DNA of 5,912 nt from Bacilli bacterium. Its GTDB lineage: Bacteria > Bacillota_I > Bacilli_A > RF39 > UBA660. How positions within the stretch are numbered: the stretch's first letter is position 1; each line of letters opens with the position of its first letter. The stretch covers positions 1-5,912 of the forward strand of contig JAFUFG010000210.1 of the NCBI GenBank assembly GCA_017470045.1, written 5' to 3'. The position numbers and the translations under genes were made by a program. This document shows positions 5,285 to 5,912 of this stretch, in pieces. The notes below the pieces were generated by a model, which did not search any database, was not told the DNA's origin, and saw nothing but the letters and a program-made list of their open reading frames with translations.

Positions 5285-5912
5285 CTACTTTTTGCCCAAT
5301 TTCTCATTGATGGATGATAATAAGGAAATAATCGTTCCAATTCCATAGAAAAACATACAGATTAAGAAATCAATAAACCAAATGAAAATCATAAATGAGA
5401 AATTGAATTCCGTTGTCTCACAAACATTCGAATAAAACTCAGAAGTAGATCCACAAGATGGAAATAAATTACCCATAAATACACCAATTACCAATCCAAT
5501 AATAAAGATAACAATAGTGATTTGTTGATATAAATTAAAGTGAATACTACTTACTTCCTTACTAACAGAATGATATTTTGGTAATCCCTTTTTTATTTTA
5601 TCAATCTCTAAGAACATAGAATCCTTTGTATGAAAATCTACGTATTCGCGATATAAGAAAATATATCTAGCAAATAAGATATGGTAAAAAGTATCAATTA
5701 AAGTAAGTACTGCACCATCAAATGTAGTTACTGAAATTAGATTAATCGCAAGTAAAATAACAGATACAGCAAGAATCGTATAAAAATAAAAATCATTATT
5801 TAATTCATTAAAAGGAGACATATGAAAGTACTCTTTCCAATAATGCGTATCTCGAAACATCGAATGAAAAATAAATAAACATAATAAGAATTTAATAAAT
5901 AAAGATAAAATA
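5285..5912 (-). CDS. Multi-pass membrane protein of unknown function, probably 5'-partial
   Basis: I do not recognise the family. Residue numbers start from the ATG at 5860 (191 residues). Hydrophobic segments at about 25-43, 50-70, 113-133 and 154-182 look like membrane helices. A charged stretch between the second and third (about 71-110, with EIDKIKKGLPKY) is probably cytoplasmic. The loop between the third and fourth holds two cysteines (136 and 147) that could form a disulfide if outside. The C-terminus is lysine-rich (NEKLGKK). The ATG at 5860 has no ribosome site, and the frame stays open to the window edge for 17 more codons encoding ILSLFIKFLLCLFIF, a possible further helix, so I treat the gene as truncated here. 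Alternative starts are 5860, or the ATG at codon 14 (nt 5821), which follows GGAAAGAG. It lies 97 bp upstream of HU on the same strand, with no clear terminator between them. Confidence 0.65.
   Translation of the reverse strand, partial: ILSLFIKFLLCLFIFHSMFRDTHYWKEYFHMSPFNELNNDFYFYTILAVSVILLAINLISVTTFDGAVLTLIDTFYHILFARYIFLYREYVDFHTKDSMFLEIDKIKKGLPKYHSVSKEVSSIHFNLYQQITIVIFIIGLVIGVFMGNLFPSCGSTSEFYSNVCETTEFNFSFMIFIWFIDFLICMFFYGIGTIISLLSSINEKLGKK

Noticed and set aside
1..5912. Mobile element, CRISPR array, toxin-antitoxin pair, tRNA or riboswitch
   Set aside because: I saw no transposase or integrase motifs, no regularly spaced direct repeats, no small two-gene module, no cloverleaf with TTCRA arm, and no long structured leader; intergenic gaps are under 100 bp.

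Overview
The window is AT-rich and reads as core chromosome of a walled, low-GC Gram-positive bacterium (Bacillota, Bacilli-like). The evidence is a class A penicillin-binding protein with a fibronectin type III tail, a DnaD-type primosome protein (a family typical of Bacillota), strong GGAGG-type ribosome binding sites on two genes, and a ponA/nth/dnaD/cca/HU neighbourhood that resembles a condensed version of the Bacillus subtilis region. The genetic code is standard: tryptophan is TGG throughout. All six visible stop codons are TAA or TAG.

Layout. Positions 1-2327 (+) hold most of a bifunctional peptidoglycan synthase (ponA-like). Its true start lies left of the window, because the reading frame is open from the first bases and carries the end of a membrane anchor. 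A bidirectional hairpin terminator at about 2334-2373 separates it from five minus-strand genes. Read in their own direction (right to left) these are: a membrane protein of unknown function that runs off the right edge (5912-5285), the nucleoid protein HU (5187-4915), the tRNA CCA-adding enzyme (4816-3719), the primosome protein DnaD (3656-2976) and endonuclease III (2983-2354). dnaD and nth overlap by 8 bases and form a tight pair. HU, cca and dnaD each appear to have their own promoter, with hairpin terminators between the units that overlap the next promoter.

Function. This is housekeeping: cell-wall synthesis, chromosome packaging, tRNA 3'-end maturation, replication initiation or restart, and base-excision repair. 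I see no transposase, CRISPR array, tRNA, rRNA, riboswitch or phage gene. No stretch over 100 bases lacks a gene or its control signals. The least understood element is the membrane protein at the right edge. The more interesting small signals are a perfect inverted repeat in the HU leader, substitutions at normally conserved motif positions in the PBP and the CCA enzyme, and the terminator/promoter overlaps. I found no convincing evidence of a new biological system.
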